Of a DNA stretch of 64,000 nt, positions 25,401-39,700 are shown piece after piece. The DNA is from Echinarachnius parma (lineage: Eukaryota > Echinodermata > Echinoidea > Clypeasteroida > Echinarachniidae). The notes under the pieces were generated by a model. It was not told where the DNA came from, ran no database searches, and was given only the letters and a program-made list of their open reading frames with translations. How positions within the stretch are numbered: position 1 is the stretch's first letter; each line of letters opens with the position of its first letter. A program made the position numbers and the translations under genes. The stretch spans positions 249,501-313,500 of the forward strand of contig JBAMJV010002072.1 of NCBI GenBank assembly GCA_037951105.1, given 5' to 3'.

Positions 25401-28400
25401 CATGTGAATGTGAGCCGATGCATAAAAGGGATTACGTTGGAATTTGAATTCCTCCTGGTATTTGTTTTAGCTGCGAGTAAATATGGGTGGTAGTACGCTC
25501 ATCTGTCGACGCTGGTATCGATTGTAGTGGACTAGTTACTAGTACTTGATCAACAATTGCTCAGTCCTTAGAGAATTACTGCAGAAGTAGACTTGTATTG
25601 GGTATCATCTACATGTATATCCAATATTTAAAGGTGCATTAGTGTTTTGATATTTACGCATGTCCACAATCTTTCAGCATTGCTATTGATGGCAGCAAGT
25701 TAGTAAATCCAATTATTAACAATTACTGAGTCCTTTGGGAATAGGTGGTGTCCTCTGCCATAAATTGTTTTTTACTAAAAGGTGCAATACCCATGGCTAC
25801 AGCCTACAACACAAATTGAAGTACAGTATATCTAACAGCATTGGTATCAGGAAAAAAATTAATATTTTTTATTTCGGGGGCTCCTTTTCGGGGGCTACTT
25901 TTATCATCTCGGGGGCTACAAATTTCTGGGGCTCTTTTTCAAATTTCAGGGGCTACTATTAAGCTCTAATGCTGTAAGTGATCATCTGATCGGCATTCGA
26001 TCACGATCCAATAAAAAAAAAACCCAAAATCAATCAAAATTGTAGGATAATGTAACTCAGACTTGAATTAAGACTAGTCGCTACAGACTTGGATGAAGAC
26101 GAGTCGCTACCTGAGGATAACGGGAGACACGGAAATAAAGATCTGAACGAAACAACAATCATTATAGTTTCCTTTTACACTCTTTGACCTGATTCTATAT
26201 GGTGGCAGCGGAAAAAACGAACTATGGAGAGAAATCTGCCGATTCCAGAAAGTTTTGAGAAAATCGCTGGACTAAATCAAGCAGAACAATGGCCAAAATG
26301 GCTTCGTCGATTCAGCCGCTATCGCACTGCCTCAGGACTTGCAAAGCAGGCGGACAGCGAACAGGTCAGTACGCTACTGTATGCAATGGGTGACTGTGCT
26401 GATGACATACTAATAACGCTCGGAGTTGATGAATCAACAGCGAAGTATGATGAGGTGATCACAGCATTGAACAAATATTTCAATCTACGGAAAAACACTA
26501 TTGTTGAGAGAGCAAAGTTCAACAAACGTACACAGCGCCCTGGTGAAAGTGTCGACTCATTTATCAATGACCTGTACAGATTAGCTGAAGACTGCGAGTA
26601 CGGAACGCTGAAAGAAGAGCTGATAAGGGACAGAATAGTGGTTGGAGTGCTCGACGATGCCTTATCCGATCACTTGCAATCACGAGAGGACTTAAACCTC
26701 GCCAAAGCAGTACAACTAAGCAGACAAGCTGAAGCGAGGAAACAAAATAAGCCCGTTGTCAGAGGGGAATCAGAGGGTACAAATTCAAACCAGACAGTTG
26801 AACATGTTGGCTTCAAGCATAAGCCTACGACTTCGAATATGCGGGGCACATCGTTCACTTCACACAGCCAGGGAAGTGGCAAACCGTCCATGCTATCACA
26901 AGGTAACTGTCAATGGTGTGGAAGAGATAGACATAGCCGTGTAAACTGCCCTGCAAAAGACGCAAAGTGCCATCAATGTGGAAAGATTGGTCACTTTCAG
27001 TCTGTGTGCCGCAGCGGAAAGCCTCCACCGAGCAAACAAGGGAAAGTCCATGAAGTAGATGGAGCGGGAGGATATGATGATTCCTTTCTTGATGAAATTC
27101 CCTTCCTCGGAGAAGTCGGAGAAACAGACAAACGGTATTGGAGTGCTGATATTCAAGTGAATGGAAATGAAACACACTTCAAGTTGGACACTGGTGCTGC
27201 AGTTTCGGTGCTCTCAGATTCAACGCCATGGCTGGACAGAAGCATTCTTCAACCAACAAGTAAGAAACTACATGGTGCAGGAGGGAAAGTTCTTACAGTC
27301 ATTGGGCAAATGGAAGCAAACCTGCAGTACCATGACAAACAAATCACAGAGACCATGTACGTGATTGAAAATCAACCATGTTCACTGCTCAGCAGAAAAG
27401 CATGTACAGATTTGAAACTGATCGTCCTTGTTGGTGAACTTGACAAGCAGGAGAACTCACATGCAAATTTCCGGTCAGAATTCCCCGAGTTGTTTCGAGG
27501 ACTGGGACATCTGAAAAGGGCACACCATATCACACTGTCAGCAGATGCCAAGCCGCATTGCTTGTATACACCAAGGAAGGTCCCCCACCCCCTCCTTCCA
27601 AAAGTGAAGAAGGAACTGGACTCAATGCTTAAACTAGGAGTGATTTCTCAGGTGTCAGAGCCTACAAAATGGTGTTCAGGGATGGTTCCAGTGCCCAAGC
27701 CAAACGGGTCAATACGAATTTGTGTGGATCTCACCCAACTCAACAAAGCAGTCGAACGAGAAGTCCACCCAATGTCGTCTGTAGACGAAAGCCTCGCCAA
27801 GCTGGGAAAAAGCTCTATGTTCTCCAAACTAGATGCGAACAGCGGGTTTTGGCAGGTACCGCTAGACGAGGAATCAAGGCTTCTGACCACGTTCATCACG
27901 CCATATGGGAGATTTTGTTTCAACAGACTACCCTTTGGCATAGCGTCAGCACCAGAGGTGTTCCAAAAGACGATGTCATCCATCTTGGAAGGACTGGATG
28001 GGGTGATTTGTCACATGGATGATGTGCTGATACATGGACAAAATCAAGAGGAACATGACACCAGAGTGCGGGCTGTCCTTCAACGCCTACATGAAGCAGG
28101 ACTCACACTGAATGACAAATGTGAGTTCTCACAACAGCGGGTGAAATTCCTGGGGCATATCATCGACGAAACTGGTGTCAAGGTTGATCCAAACAAAACA
28201 AGAGCGATCAGAGAATTCCCTGCCCCAAGGAATGTGAAAGAACTCCAACGTTTCATGGGCATGGTGAACCAGGTAGGGAAATTCATACCTGGCCTTGCGG
28301 ACATGAATGAGCCCCTCCGTCAGCTCCTAAGCAAGGACAATACATGGAATTGGGGAGGAGAACAGCAGAGGTCCTTTGAGCAAATCAAAGACAAGCTAGT

Positions 28401-31400
28401 ATCCCCTGAGGGGTTAGCCCACTATGACCCAGGACTCCCTACAATCATCGCCGCAGATGCATCCAATACAGGAATGGGGGCAGTCCTGTATCAAGTGCAG
28501 TCAGATGGAAAGCGCAGGCCAGTGTGCTATGCATCACGCTCACTCACAGAGACAGAACAGAGGTATGCGGTGATAGAAAAAGAAGCTCTAGCAACAACAT
28601 GGGCCTGCGAGAAGTTCACAGACTATGTCCTTGGTCTACACTTCCAGGTAGAGACTGACCACAAACCTCTGGTCACACTCTTGAACTCCAAAGAGCTAGC
28701 AAAAATGCCCCCAAGGCTTCAAAGGTTCAGATTGCGGATGATGAGATTTGAAGCAAGGACAGTCTATGTTCCAGGAACGCAGCAGTTGACAGCGGATACC
28801 CTATCACGTGCACCGGTTGCGATGCCGGGAGAGGGTGATATCGCCTTGGTCGACGAGGTTGAAACATTCGCTTCAGCCACAACCACGAGTCTTCCAGCAA
28901 CCAAAGAAAGACTGGATCACATCAGAGAAGCACAAAAATCGGATGAAATTTGTGCTCAAATCAGACAGTACTGTATCGAAGGTTGGCCAGACTACATGCC
29001 GCACAATCCAGTCCTGAAACAGTACTATGAACAAAGAGGACACTTGACTGTGGTTGATGATCTGCTGATCTACGATGAGCGATTGGTGATACCTACAATT
29101 CTGAGAATGGACATTCTCCAGAAACTTCACCAAGGACAGTTGGGAATCACCAAGTGCAGAGCAAGAGCAAAAGAATCAGTGTGGTGGCCTGGTCTATCCG
29201 CAAATGTGGAGGAAATGATTTCCAGATGCATCACATGTGCCATCAACCGCCAAGAGACAAAAGAGCCACTGATGACATCATCGTTTCCTACAAGGCCATG
29301 GGAACGACTAGGCATGGACCTGTTTGAACACAAAGGAAAGTTGTTCTTGATAGTAGTGGACTACTACTCAAGATGGATCGAGGTCAAAGTGCTACGTGGC
29401 CAATCTTCAGAAGCAGTGATCCAATCGCTGAAGGAGATTTTTGCAGTCCATGGGATACCGGACTTGGTGATCTCGGACAATGGACCACAGTTTGCAAATG
29501 AGAACTTCAAAAAGTTCACCAAGGAGTATGGATTTGTCCATACAACCAGTTCACCTAGGTATCCACAAGCGAATGGTGAAGCAGAGAGGGGAGTGCGCAC
29601 AGTGAAGGCCTTGTTGAGGAAAAACGAGGACATCCAGCTTGCACTCCTAAGCTACCGGTCGACACCACTGCAGAATGGTATGGCACCATGCGAGCTCCTG
29701 ATGGGAAGACGACTGAGGACACAACTTCCTGTTCTCCCTCAAACACTCATGCCCAGAGTACAAACACAGGACTTGGAGAATGTGAAAAAGAGGGAGGACA
29801 GATATCGCACCAATCAAACAGCGAACTACGACAGGCGCCATTCATCGCAAGTTCTCCGAGAGCTTCAACCAGGAGATGCTGTCTGGGTGCGAGATCAATC
29901 TCGCTTCGGACAGGTGGTGGGAAAAGCAGAGCAGCCAAGGTCCTACCACATCCAGACAAACCAGGGGATGGTGCGACGGAACAGAAGTGCCTTGGTTGCT
30001 CTCCAGAAGCAGCCATCCACAACGCCGCAGCAGGATCCTCCAGAGGATGTCTACGCGGAGATGCCACAGGAGAACCAAGTCTGGGAGCCGGGGGCGTCTT
30101 CGAGTCCACCGGGAGACCAGCAGGTAGCCAGGGGCCGACAGAGGGACTCACAACCAAGTACGCCGGGGTCGCCGCCTGAGATGAGGACTCGATCTGGTCG
30201 TTTAGTAAAACCACCACCGAGGCTCTCGCTATAAGAATTTAAAGCTAAAATAAAAAACTAATTAATGAGCTAATTAAGAAGCCTCATTGAACTTTTTGAT
30301 CTTTTGGACATACATTTTAATGAAAGCTTGGACAGATTTATTTGGACAGATTTATAAAACACTCTTTTTAATATAGAAATTAAAAAAGGAGTTTTTTAAA
30401 GAATTTATTAAGAATTGTGGTCTGAACGAATTTGAATTCACTGGAATTTGAATATAGTGAAAATGGATTTTGGACTGTGGGATGAATAGCTTGGGGGGAG
30501 ATGTAGGATAATGTAACTCAGACTTGAATTAAGACTAGTCGCTACAGACTTGGATGAAGACGAGTCGCTACCTGAGGATAACGGGAGACACGGAAATAAA
30601 GATCTGAACGAAACAACAATCATTATAGTTTCCTTTTACACTCTTTGACCTGATTCTATAAAAATCAATCGGGGGCTCTTTTGGGCATTTTGGGGGCGAA
30701 TTCACCCGCCGCCCCCGTGTATTTTTTTCCCTGATTGGTATTGATTTTATATATCCAATTGTTTAATCCTTCTAGGGTATTAAAAACACTAGCATTGTTT
30801 ACCAGGCAGGGCTTGAAATTAGCACTGGCCTGCTGGCCAAGGGCAACTAAATATTAAATCTGGGCAACCAAATGTTTCGGGCCACTAAAATAAAAGAAAT
30901 TTTGAGTTTACTTGCCCCACAGGGCAACCAGTAAAAAACTTTATTTCGAAACAGTGTATTAGGTGAACTATACCGTAAAGATACTTTTAAAGGTGCACTA
31001 CTGGTTCACTACTGATTTGATTTACCCATGGCTAAGACAAAAGTTGAAATACATTGTACAGTACTCTGTCAGCGTTGGTATTAATGTCAGTGAACTAGCT
31101 CCAATAATCAACAATAAATAAACAAATCCTGGTGGAATAGCTATTATAGTTGGACTTGTATTGGGTGTCCACTGTCCCCTGTTACCATTACGCTGACCTT
31201 AAAGGGATCTAGTACTTTGTTGACATGTGCAAAAACTGATGAAGGGTTGATAAATTCCATGGTAAATGAATGTGTTTTGTTTTTTCTGATCATTGCATGT
31301 AACGCAACAAATTTCCTTATGGACAATAAAATCAACTTGAACTTGAACTTGAACTTATAAGACCGAGTAATGAGCAAAAATGGGAAGAGATATTCACTAA

Positions 31401-34400
31401 CACACTGCACTGAGCAAACATTGCCATTGACATTGCCGAACATTTCAATTGAACATATCTTTATATAATATTATATAACGAAAGAGAATTTGGGAAGACC
31501 GAAACAATATTTTTGTATTGGTAATTATACAAATACAACAAGGTATTGAGAACCGCTAGAGTACTAAGTAAGTTTTGTGCTCTTTGACAATGTAATATAG
31601 ATCCTTTTAAAGCATAGCAAAACCCTGCACTTGTCGCTAATTCATGTTTTTAAGAAATGGGCAATTTAAGTTCACATAGTGTGTGTAAAAGACTTATGAT
31701 TGTACAAATTTAAACAATCATATCTTCGCCAATTATTGACCAATTTGTTAGAACAAAGCATCAAATGAAAGCTTGTGGTGAGGCCTTGATAATGGTATGA
31801 AAATCTACATTTTGATTTTTACCAAAAAGTGCAGGGTTTTGCTATAGCCGGTCACATATATATTCAATATGTTGGACATTGTCTGAATTTCTCAAAACAT
31901 CCAGATGGGTACCTCTTGTTCCATGTTCCAATGTACACGCTTGTTTTTAAGGCTGAGTCATGTCGGTAATTGTCGGAACCGGGTCCCGATAAACTTTTAC
32001 CGGTCGGGAACCGGTATCCCGATAAATTTTTACCGTCGAAACTCGGACCGGTAAAATCACGCAATCGTGCACGCATCGGCAAAATGCACTGTTTGGGGCT
32101 TATATTGCTCTTTTTATATGCAAATAACATAATAAATACTGAGGCTTTAATGGATTTACATATCAATCTTTACGGGAAAATAGTTACAGTATCCAGAATT
32201 AACTCAGTTTCGCATGAAAAGTTTTTTTTTTTTCGAAGTACATGTAAATTCATCGTTTGTTCACCATTGCCCATTGCAACACGGTTCACAGAAACTTAGC
32301 CCGCTAGTCTGGGGGAAACATCACATGTACGATCGCTTGTGACTGTGAGCCACTGCATGCCCTTAAAAAGTGGCTATAAATTAGCCTTTTCGCAATCAAC
32401 ACCATTTTGATATTCTACTTACATGATTTCGAATGGCGTTTGACAGCCGAACAGAAAAAAAAAGAGCCCCGAAACAATGAAAACAACTACTCAAAACATC
32501 GATAAAAAACGACTACATCGCTCCAATTCGCTCGTATACCCTGTGTGCAAGTTACGGGGTCTCTTTTCTTGCGCAAGATCCATCCGCCGGGGACTTCCCC
32601 AATTCCTGGCGGATGGATCTTGCCGATAGAGGGCGGACTGGAACATAGTTCCACCGGCCCAGCGTAACTTGCCGATAGAGGGCGGACTGGAACATAGTTC
32701 CACCGGCCCAGCGTAACTTGCACACAGGGTATACGAGCGAATGGGAGCGATGTAGTCGTTTTTTATCGATGTTTTGAGTAGTTGTTTTCATTGTTTTGGG
32801 GCTCATTTTTGTTTCTGTTCGGCTGTCAAACGCCATGAAATCATGTAAGTAGAATATCAAAACATTTTTAAATGGTGCAAATGACCAAAAAACGTATTTT
32901 GAGCCACTTTTTGAATGCACTGGCTCATCAGCTGGATCATACAAAGATCCATCAGACAACTCCCCTGGAGTATCGGACTAACATTGTGTGCACATCCGCC
33001 GACAATATCGTTCAAATGACTAGCAATTTTGCGCTTCCTGTTCAATTTCTGACTGTCAAACGAAGTAATGAACCAAGAATTTCTCGAAAATAACCACTCT
33101 TTAAAGTAAATGATATCAATTGCCCCGTTTTTATTTGAATTCCGCTACATTATTGTGATAATCTTAATTTCTTTTTTAACATTTTATTTTTTAAATTTTT
33201 TTTTCGGGGCACTGTTTCCCGATATACCGAACCGGGTCCCGATTGAAACGGTCGGTAACCGGTGTGATCGACCGAACCGACTCAGCCTTACTTGTTTTTA
33301 TAATATCAAATGCCTATTTAATCTAAAATGTAATATCCAATTCTGATCAAAGGTTCAAGGAAGGTTGACTGGATCTAGTTCTATTGCTACAGTATACCCA
33401 TAATATTAAAATACAGCCTGTGAGTGCGACTCCAAAAACCCACCAGATTGATACTTCATCTCAGTGCATGGTCACAAAACTACTAACCAAGATGATTTTC
33501 CCACCATCTCAGGTTGCCAACTTGTGATGAATGATGCACCATGGGAAATGCTGGTAGTGGTATGGCCACACAACTTTGAACATGGTTTTTTGTACAAGTT
33601 TGGTATTTAGTAAACTTGTGGTTGTGTTTTTATTTACTCTACGATTCAACCAAAGTTTTAAAATGTGAACTATTTAAGATTTTGACAACATTATTTTGCT
33701 ACAAAACAGTTTCAAATAGCCCAAGCAGAAGTATCAAGCAAATCTAGATAAAGTTTGTATCTAACATCAACTTACTTATTATTTCAAACATAGTAGAGGG
33801 ACTGTGCACACTTTTATTGTTAAGCCACATTTTATTATCCATCGTGTTTAAATAATTGTTCAAACCTTCTAGAAACATTTATATTTTCACTTTCGTTTAT
33901 ATTTCCAATACACATTTAACAGTGTTAATCCACATTTTTGTATTATCCATGGTGTTTATAATTGTTCAAAACTTCAAAACAGTTATATTTTCACTTTCTT
34001 TTATGTCTTCAATACACATTTAACAGTCAAATGTAATACTGCAATCTGATTGGTCTCTTCTGGCCTTTGACCTCCTGCTCAAGTGACGCTTGTATTACGT
34101 TACCATTGTACATTTAGGACTGCTGCAAGCGAAACTGTAGATCTTTTATCAACAGGAGTCTAACTGATTCTATGATGATTGATCCAATGAAATCCAAATA
34201 GATCAGTCAAGCCCCACTATTAAAATGGATTTAAAGGGACTTAGTAACATTGTCCAAATCCTCAAAATGCAAATGGAATTCTAGCGGTTCCCTCATACCT
34301 TGTTGTATTCGTAAAAGCATGGGACAGGTTTCGGCTTTCCAAATTTCCCCTTCGTTAAAAAGATATTTACGATTGAAGTGTTCAGATGTTAAATTATCCA

Positions 34401-36505
34401 CTGGATCATCAAAAACGTGTACAAAGTGAGTGCAATGAGTTAGTGAATATCACTTTGCATTTTTGATCATTACTCGGCCATAACATCTATCTGACTTGAA
34501 ATTTTCAAACAACACCCAGTGGACATATCAGATAACAATATACATCGTATCAACCACTCATCACTTTTTGAACATAGTATGTCAAAAAATTATACTACAT
34601 GTAGATCCCTTTAATGTCTTTACTTTTTGTTCATCACATGTACATGATTATTTTATTAAATTACAAAATTTTTGCTTTTAAAATAAATAATTTGCATGGT
34701 TGCACAAATACAAAGTTATGCAGACCTATGGGACAAACTAATTAGTAATACCAAACACAATTTGTGTTTATTTCACAATGACAATGTGAGAGAAAAAAAC
34801 ACACAATTCTTTAGAAATTAAAATAATTAATTTGATTTTTAAAAAGAAGATGATATGGATGGAAGAACTTAAAGGTGCGCCTGTTAAGTGTCAGATATTG
34901 CCCAAAATGACATTTGAGACTTCAATCCTATTCCAAAATCATTGTAAGAAATGTCTGAATGATGTGTGAAAATTTAATTGAAAAAGAACACTGCTTTCCT
35001 GGTTAAAAAAGAGAAAACTTGCGTCAGCTTTTACAACTAATTACAGTACAACGTTTATGACATTTATGACCGTATGTTAGTGCTGTTGACGAGTCACGGG
35101 TACCCGGGTCCCGCCGAAAAGTGTCGAGTCCCGGGCGCTAAAATCGATACTCGATATCCCGAAAAAAAAATACTCCCGAAATCGACACCTCTACCGTATG
35201 TAGATGCTCTTGAGCTGAATGACTATCAATGATAGATATCTTCATACTTAAGGGGCATTTGAAAAAATCTAACCCTATTTTATTCTTCTCTTACCATAAG
35301 CTAAACAACACGGTAGAAGAGAAATGTGGAAGCTCAAAGTAATTTTTGTGGAGTTAGACACTTTACAGGTGCACCTTTAAAGGGATAGTTGAGTTCTTGT
35401 AGAGAGTACAGTTTTAGTCAAACTGAATTTTAGTAATCAAAACCTACACCATTACATTACAAACTAATAATTATAACTCCATCATGCTCAAAAGGAATAC
35501 AACAATTACAAATGACTTAGTAAAAAGCCTGTTATCGTTCAAAAAGAGCTGTTTAAACTAAAGAGGGCGCTTTCAAAAAATGCATTTGTTTAAACCATTT
35601 TAAATAACATATTGTGCATGTGATATTTTGTTTAAATAGTGATTAGATAGAGAGATAATCAACAAGTATCTAAAAACCTCTTTTGAAATTTTTTGAAAAG
35701 AGGAAGCATTTAAAAACGAATTTCAACGGCTGGTTCAAAATTCTCTAATAAACCTGGGGCCCCAGAGCTTTATTACAAATTGTTGTATTTATGGATATTT
35801 CAGCCGTCTCTGAACCGATTTTGATCAAACATAGATGATTTTATTATTTAAATATTATGCTCTTTCAAATTTTACACTCAGTTTTTCATTACCTCACAAA
35901 AAAAAAAGTAGTCTAGCGCCCTCTCTACCAAAACTCAACTATCCCTTTAATTACAATGCTAGCAAGTACATTTTAAGATTATGTTTGACAGTTGTACATT
36001 GTACAGTAGCCAGAACATTACAATTTAATTACGCAAGTTCCACAATCTAACAGCTACAAGTAAAAATGCCCCTGTATTATGACTCAAGAGGGCGTACTTC
36101 AAGATAAGCCTACATACCCATTGAGCGGTAAAGTTGGCAAAATTACAACTTCACAGAAATTAACTATTTTATCACAATCACTAGCATAATCACATTCATC
36201 ATCATTGCAATCGTTATTTCATATGTCATCATTATCACTTTTCTATAGCCATTATATATCACAAATACATAACTGATCATTACCACCAGTAACACACACC
36301 ACATGGCCATCATCTCAACCATCACTCACATCACCACCAATATCGTATCCCCACCAACAGCATCATCACCACCACTACCTGGTTTTTACCATCATCATCA
36401 TCTCCACCCCAACAATTGCTTCCATTATTTCACATTTTATAATACTCATCACGATTACCATCATCATCATCATTATCATCATCACCACCGCAATTACCTT
36501 TATCG

Positions 36506-36564
<59 letters not shown>

Positions 36565-36694
36565 GTCACCACCATAATCATTATAATTATAATCATCTCA
36601 CCCACAAGTCCCAACCACTACTGCCATAATCAACACCATCATAATCTTGACCTTTAATTTTAACATCACCATCATCACAACCATTTTCATCATC

Positions 36695-36726
<32 letters not shown>

Positions 36727-39700
36727 CATCTTCATCCTCCTCCTCATCATCCATGTCTGCGTCTTACCTCAAACTCATCGGGATGGAAGACGTGTTTGAG
36801 GATGATGACCTGCTCATTCCTCTTCCTGGAGAACTTCTTTTCGGGCCTCCAGTCCAGCAACCTGAAAGAAATATGCAGATAACACTTGTTAACTTACTTG
36901 TAAAAACATACTTGATTACACTTGTACACATTATTTTACTTGATTGCACTTACAAAATGTAGTCGCATAAGTCCCCTAAACAGCCAATAAGGTCAGAGAT
37001 TTTCTTAAAGTTAAATAACAGTTTTGGTTTAATGTAGAAAACACACTATGCATGTATTGGTTCACCTACTTGATTAGCATTGTGGAATTAGTATCAAAAC
37101 ATATTTCAGATTGCAAAATCTAAGCCTAAAATTTGTTAAAGGGGGGAAAATGTTCATTTTTCAGGGGCTACTTTTGAAGCTCGTCTGGATGGAAATAGTG
37201 TTCTAAAGTTTGTTTTGCATTGAACTCCATACAAATTTACGGGGGCTCCTTTATGTTTGTTTGTTTTTTTTTTGGGGGGGGGGGCTCTTTTTGGCATTTT
37301 GGGGGCTAAATTGCCCTGAGCCCCCGCAGATTTTTCATTTCATTTCGTTTCATTTCGTTTATTTCCATAAATTTGAATAAAAACATACACAAATGGCAAA
37401 ATTAGCACATTATAAATACAAACAAAATGTACAATAGAACAATATTCAAAGTGTGGAGGGAGAAGCAGAGGCCATAGACCTATCAAAGGCTTCTCCCCAA
37501 CAAATAAGGTACTTAAAATAAGTGTACATATATATTATGAGTTAGCAAAAAAAAAGCACATCCCCCAAAAACGAACATCAAACAAAACAAAGGTGTAAAT
37601 TGTATCACATATCATCAAAAGGGAATACCTGAAGCTAAAGTAAGAAGAGATATACTGTATACTTACTTGTCTTGTTGATTTCCTTTCTTTTTCTTGCTTG
37701 ATTTCTTCTTCTTCTTTGGTGGCGGTTTGTAGTCTCCCTTGAGGGTAAAGGTCGCGACCTCCACATGAATCTTGTGACCTCTGACCTCTGACTCATCAAG
37801 CAGCTGAATAGCCAGGTCAACAGACTCTCTCTGCATTAAAGCAAAATAATAACAATACTTATTACCAGAGAGAATCAACATTTTGGTACCAAAGTCAAGA
37901 TTACTATTAATGCGGTACATATTTAAGATAAAAACAAGTTCATTTAAAAAACAATTAGAATAATAAAAAAAACATATTATTAGGGTTAACAAATAGTCAG
38001 CAGCTTTGGAAAATTTGTAATTTCTAACTCAAAGTGACCTATAAACTTCATAAGACTTGTCCATAAGTGATATTTGAGATTTCAATCATATACCAATATT
38101 ATTGTAATATTCTTCTAAATAATGTGTGAATGTTTCATAGAAAAAATATTGTTCACCAAGTGAAAAAGTGAACATTTATGTCAGATATCACCTACTGCCA
38201 TTGATATGTACTACAATAAAAAAATTAAAAATAAAAAAAATATTCTGGAACACTTTTCCTTCAATCATATCTATATCCACAATGAGGGAGACATTGGAAG
38301 TATCTAAACCCATTCCATTCTTCTTTTAACATAAGCCAAACAACCAGGTACAAGATAAATTTGAGGCTACAAGTAATGTTGCTTGAATTGAAAATGGATA
38401 AATTAAACATACATGTATGACTGAGCTCACTGGCCTACCCAGGAATTTTTCAAGAGGGGGGGGGGGGGGGGGGGGGGGGGGGTCTATTTTACCTCAAAAA
38501 AATGTCAAGGCCAACACCGAGACCACTAGTTAAGTTGTGTCTTTGGGGGCCGAGACCAGTGGTTATGCTAAAAAGTGGCCAGTTCAAATTTGAAAAGGGG
38601 GGGGGGGGGGTTTGAACTCCAAACCCACCCCCCCTTCCTGGTACGCCTATGACTGATCTTGAAAGAATCAACAAACCTTGAGGTAGCAGCATCGTCCATC
38701 CCCCTTGGGCCGTCCCTCATCGTCCATGTACAGCTTGATCTTTGGTTTCTCCGTCTCCTCCTCCAACATGATGATGCCGTACTTGGTCATCAGTTCTTGG
38801 AACTCGTCCATCGTCATGTCCAGGGGAAGACCGCTGATGTACACATTGGTGTTCTTGGTTGGATCGACTTCAAACCAAGCTGGGCACGGAAAGAAATCAG
38901 AAATTATGATATTCATTAGTTTGTTTGTTAGTTGGTTCATGGGTTTGTTCATCCTTCCATCTCTCAGTCCGTCTTTCCATCCCTCCATTTATCCATTCCT
39001 TGAGAACAAGTCTGGCCATGTGATCTTTAAAAAGTAAATTCAATCTTTAGTCTTCTTTCAACTAGGAGATTTTTTATCAGCACCTGAAATTGTGATGTCC
39101 AGCGGGTGTTCTCGGATGAGTCCACTTTAAACTAACCTGGGTCAGAAAAGAAATAGGAAATAAAGTGATCTTTAGTTAAATCCCTGTCTCCTCCTCCACC
39201 ATGATGATGCCGTACTTGGTCATCAGGTCTTGGAACTCGTCCATCAGGGGAAGACCGCTGATGTACACATTGGTGTTCTTGGTTGGGTCGACTTCAAACC
39301 AAGCTACGTAAGAAAATAAATCAGAAATTATGTACACTAATTCATTAGTTTGTTTGTTAGTTGGTTTCGTGGATTCGTTCATCTGTCCATCCCTCCGTCC
39401 GTCTGTCCACCCACCCATTATAAAGTAATTAATTATTGTTGGGTAGTTGGTTTATGGTTGTATTCATCCTTCCGTCTGTTCATCCATTCATTCATTTGTT
39501 CATTCATTCTTTGAGAAGATGGTATTCAGGGGAAGAAGTGGTTTAATCCCCCTACCTATGAGAGCCTGGCGAGCACTGAATCAACTCTATGGGGATTTAT
39601 AAATCTAGTAGGGAACAGGTTAATCTTACATTTCTCTTCTGCTTTCCTCTTCATCTGCATCTTCTGGAACCTGTACAGTTGCTTGGGTGGAACTGGTAGC

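Larger units (their letters stand above)
26041..30660 (+). mobile_element. Ty3/Gypsy-type LTR retroelement, whole-looking, very young
   Basis: Fossil-class element. LTRs of 159 bp at 26041-26199 and 30502-30660 are identical as far as I can compare by eye. The 5-bp target duplication is AAAAT (26036-26040 and 30661-30665). A primer-binding-site-like TGGTGGCAGCGG starts at 26200, directly after the left LTR. A purine tract (TTGGGGGGAGA) ends at 30501, directly before the right LTR. One open frame, 26224-30234, covers gag and pol. No breaks were seen. Identical LTRs and an open frame suggest recent insertion. It lies in HTATSF1 intron 5, antisense to that gene, and is nested in a hAT-type MITE. 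Confidence 0.95.
25848..30733. mobile_element. hAT-type MITE hosting the LTR element
   Basis: Ends CAGGAAAAAAATT and TTTTTTTCCCTG, with a perfect 8-bp target duplication ATTGGTAT (25840-25847, 30734-30741). Without the LTR element it is about 260 bp and rich in GGGGGCT blocks. Relatives without the LTR element lie near 37140-37330 and 40088-40220. Confidence 0.8.

Noticed and set aside
29688-30217. Long frames in other phases inside the retroelement
   Set aside because: Shadows of the gag-pol frame.
36303-36629. His-rich open frame of 108 codons
   Set aside because: (CAT)n microsatellite inside an HTATSF1 intron.
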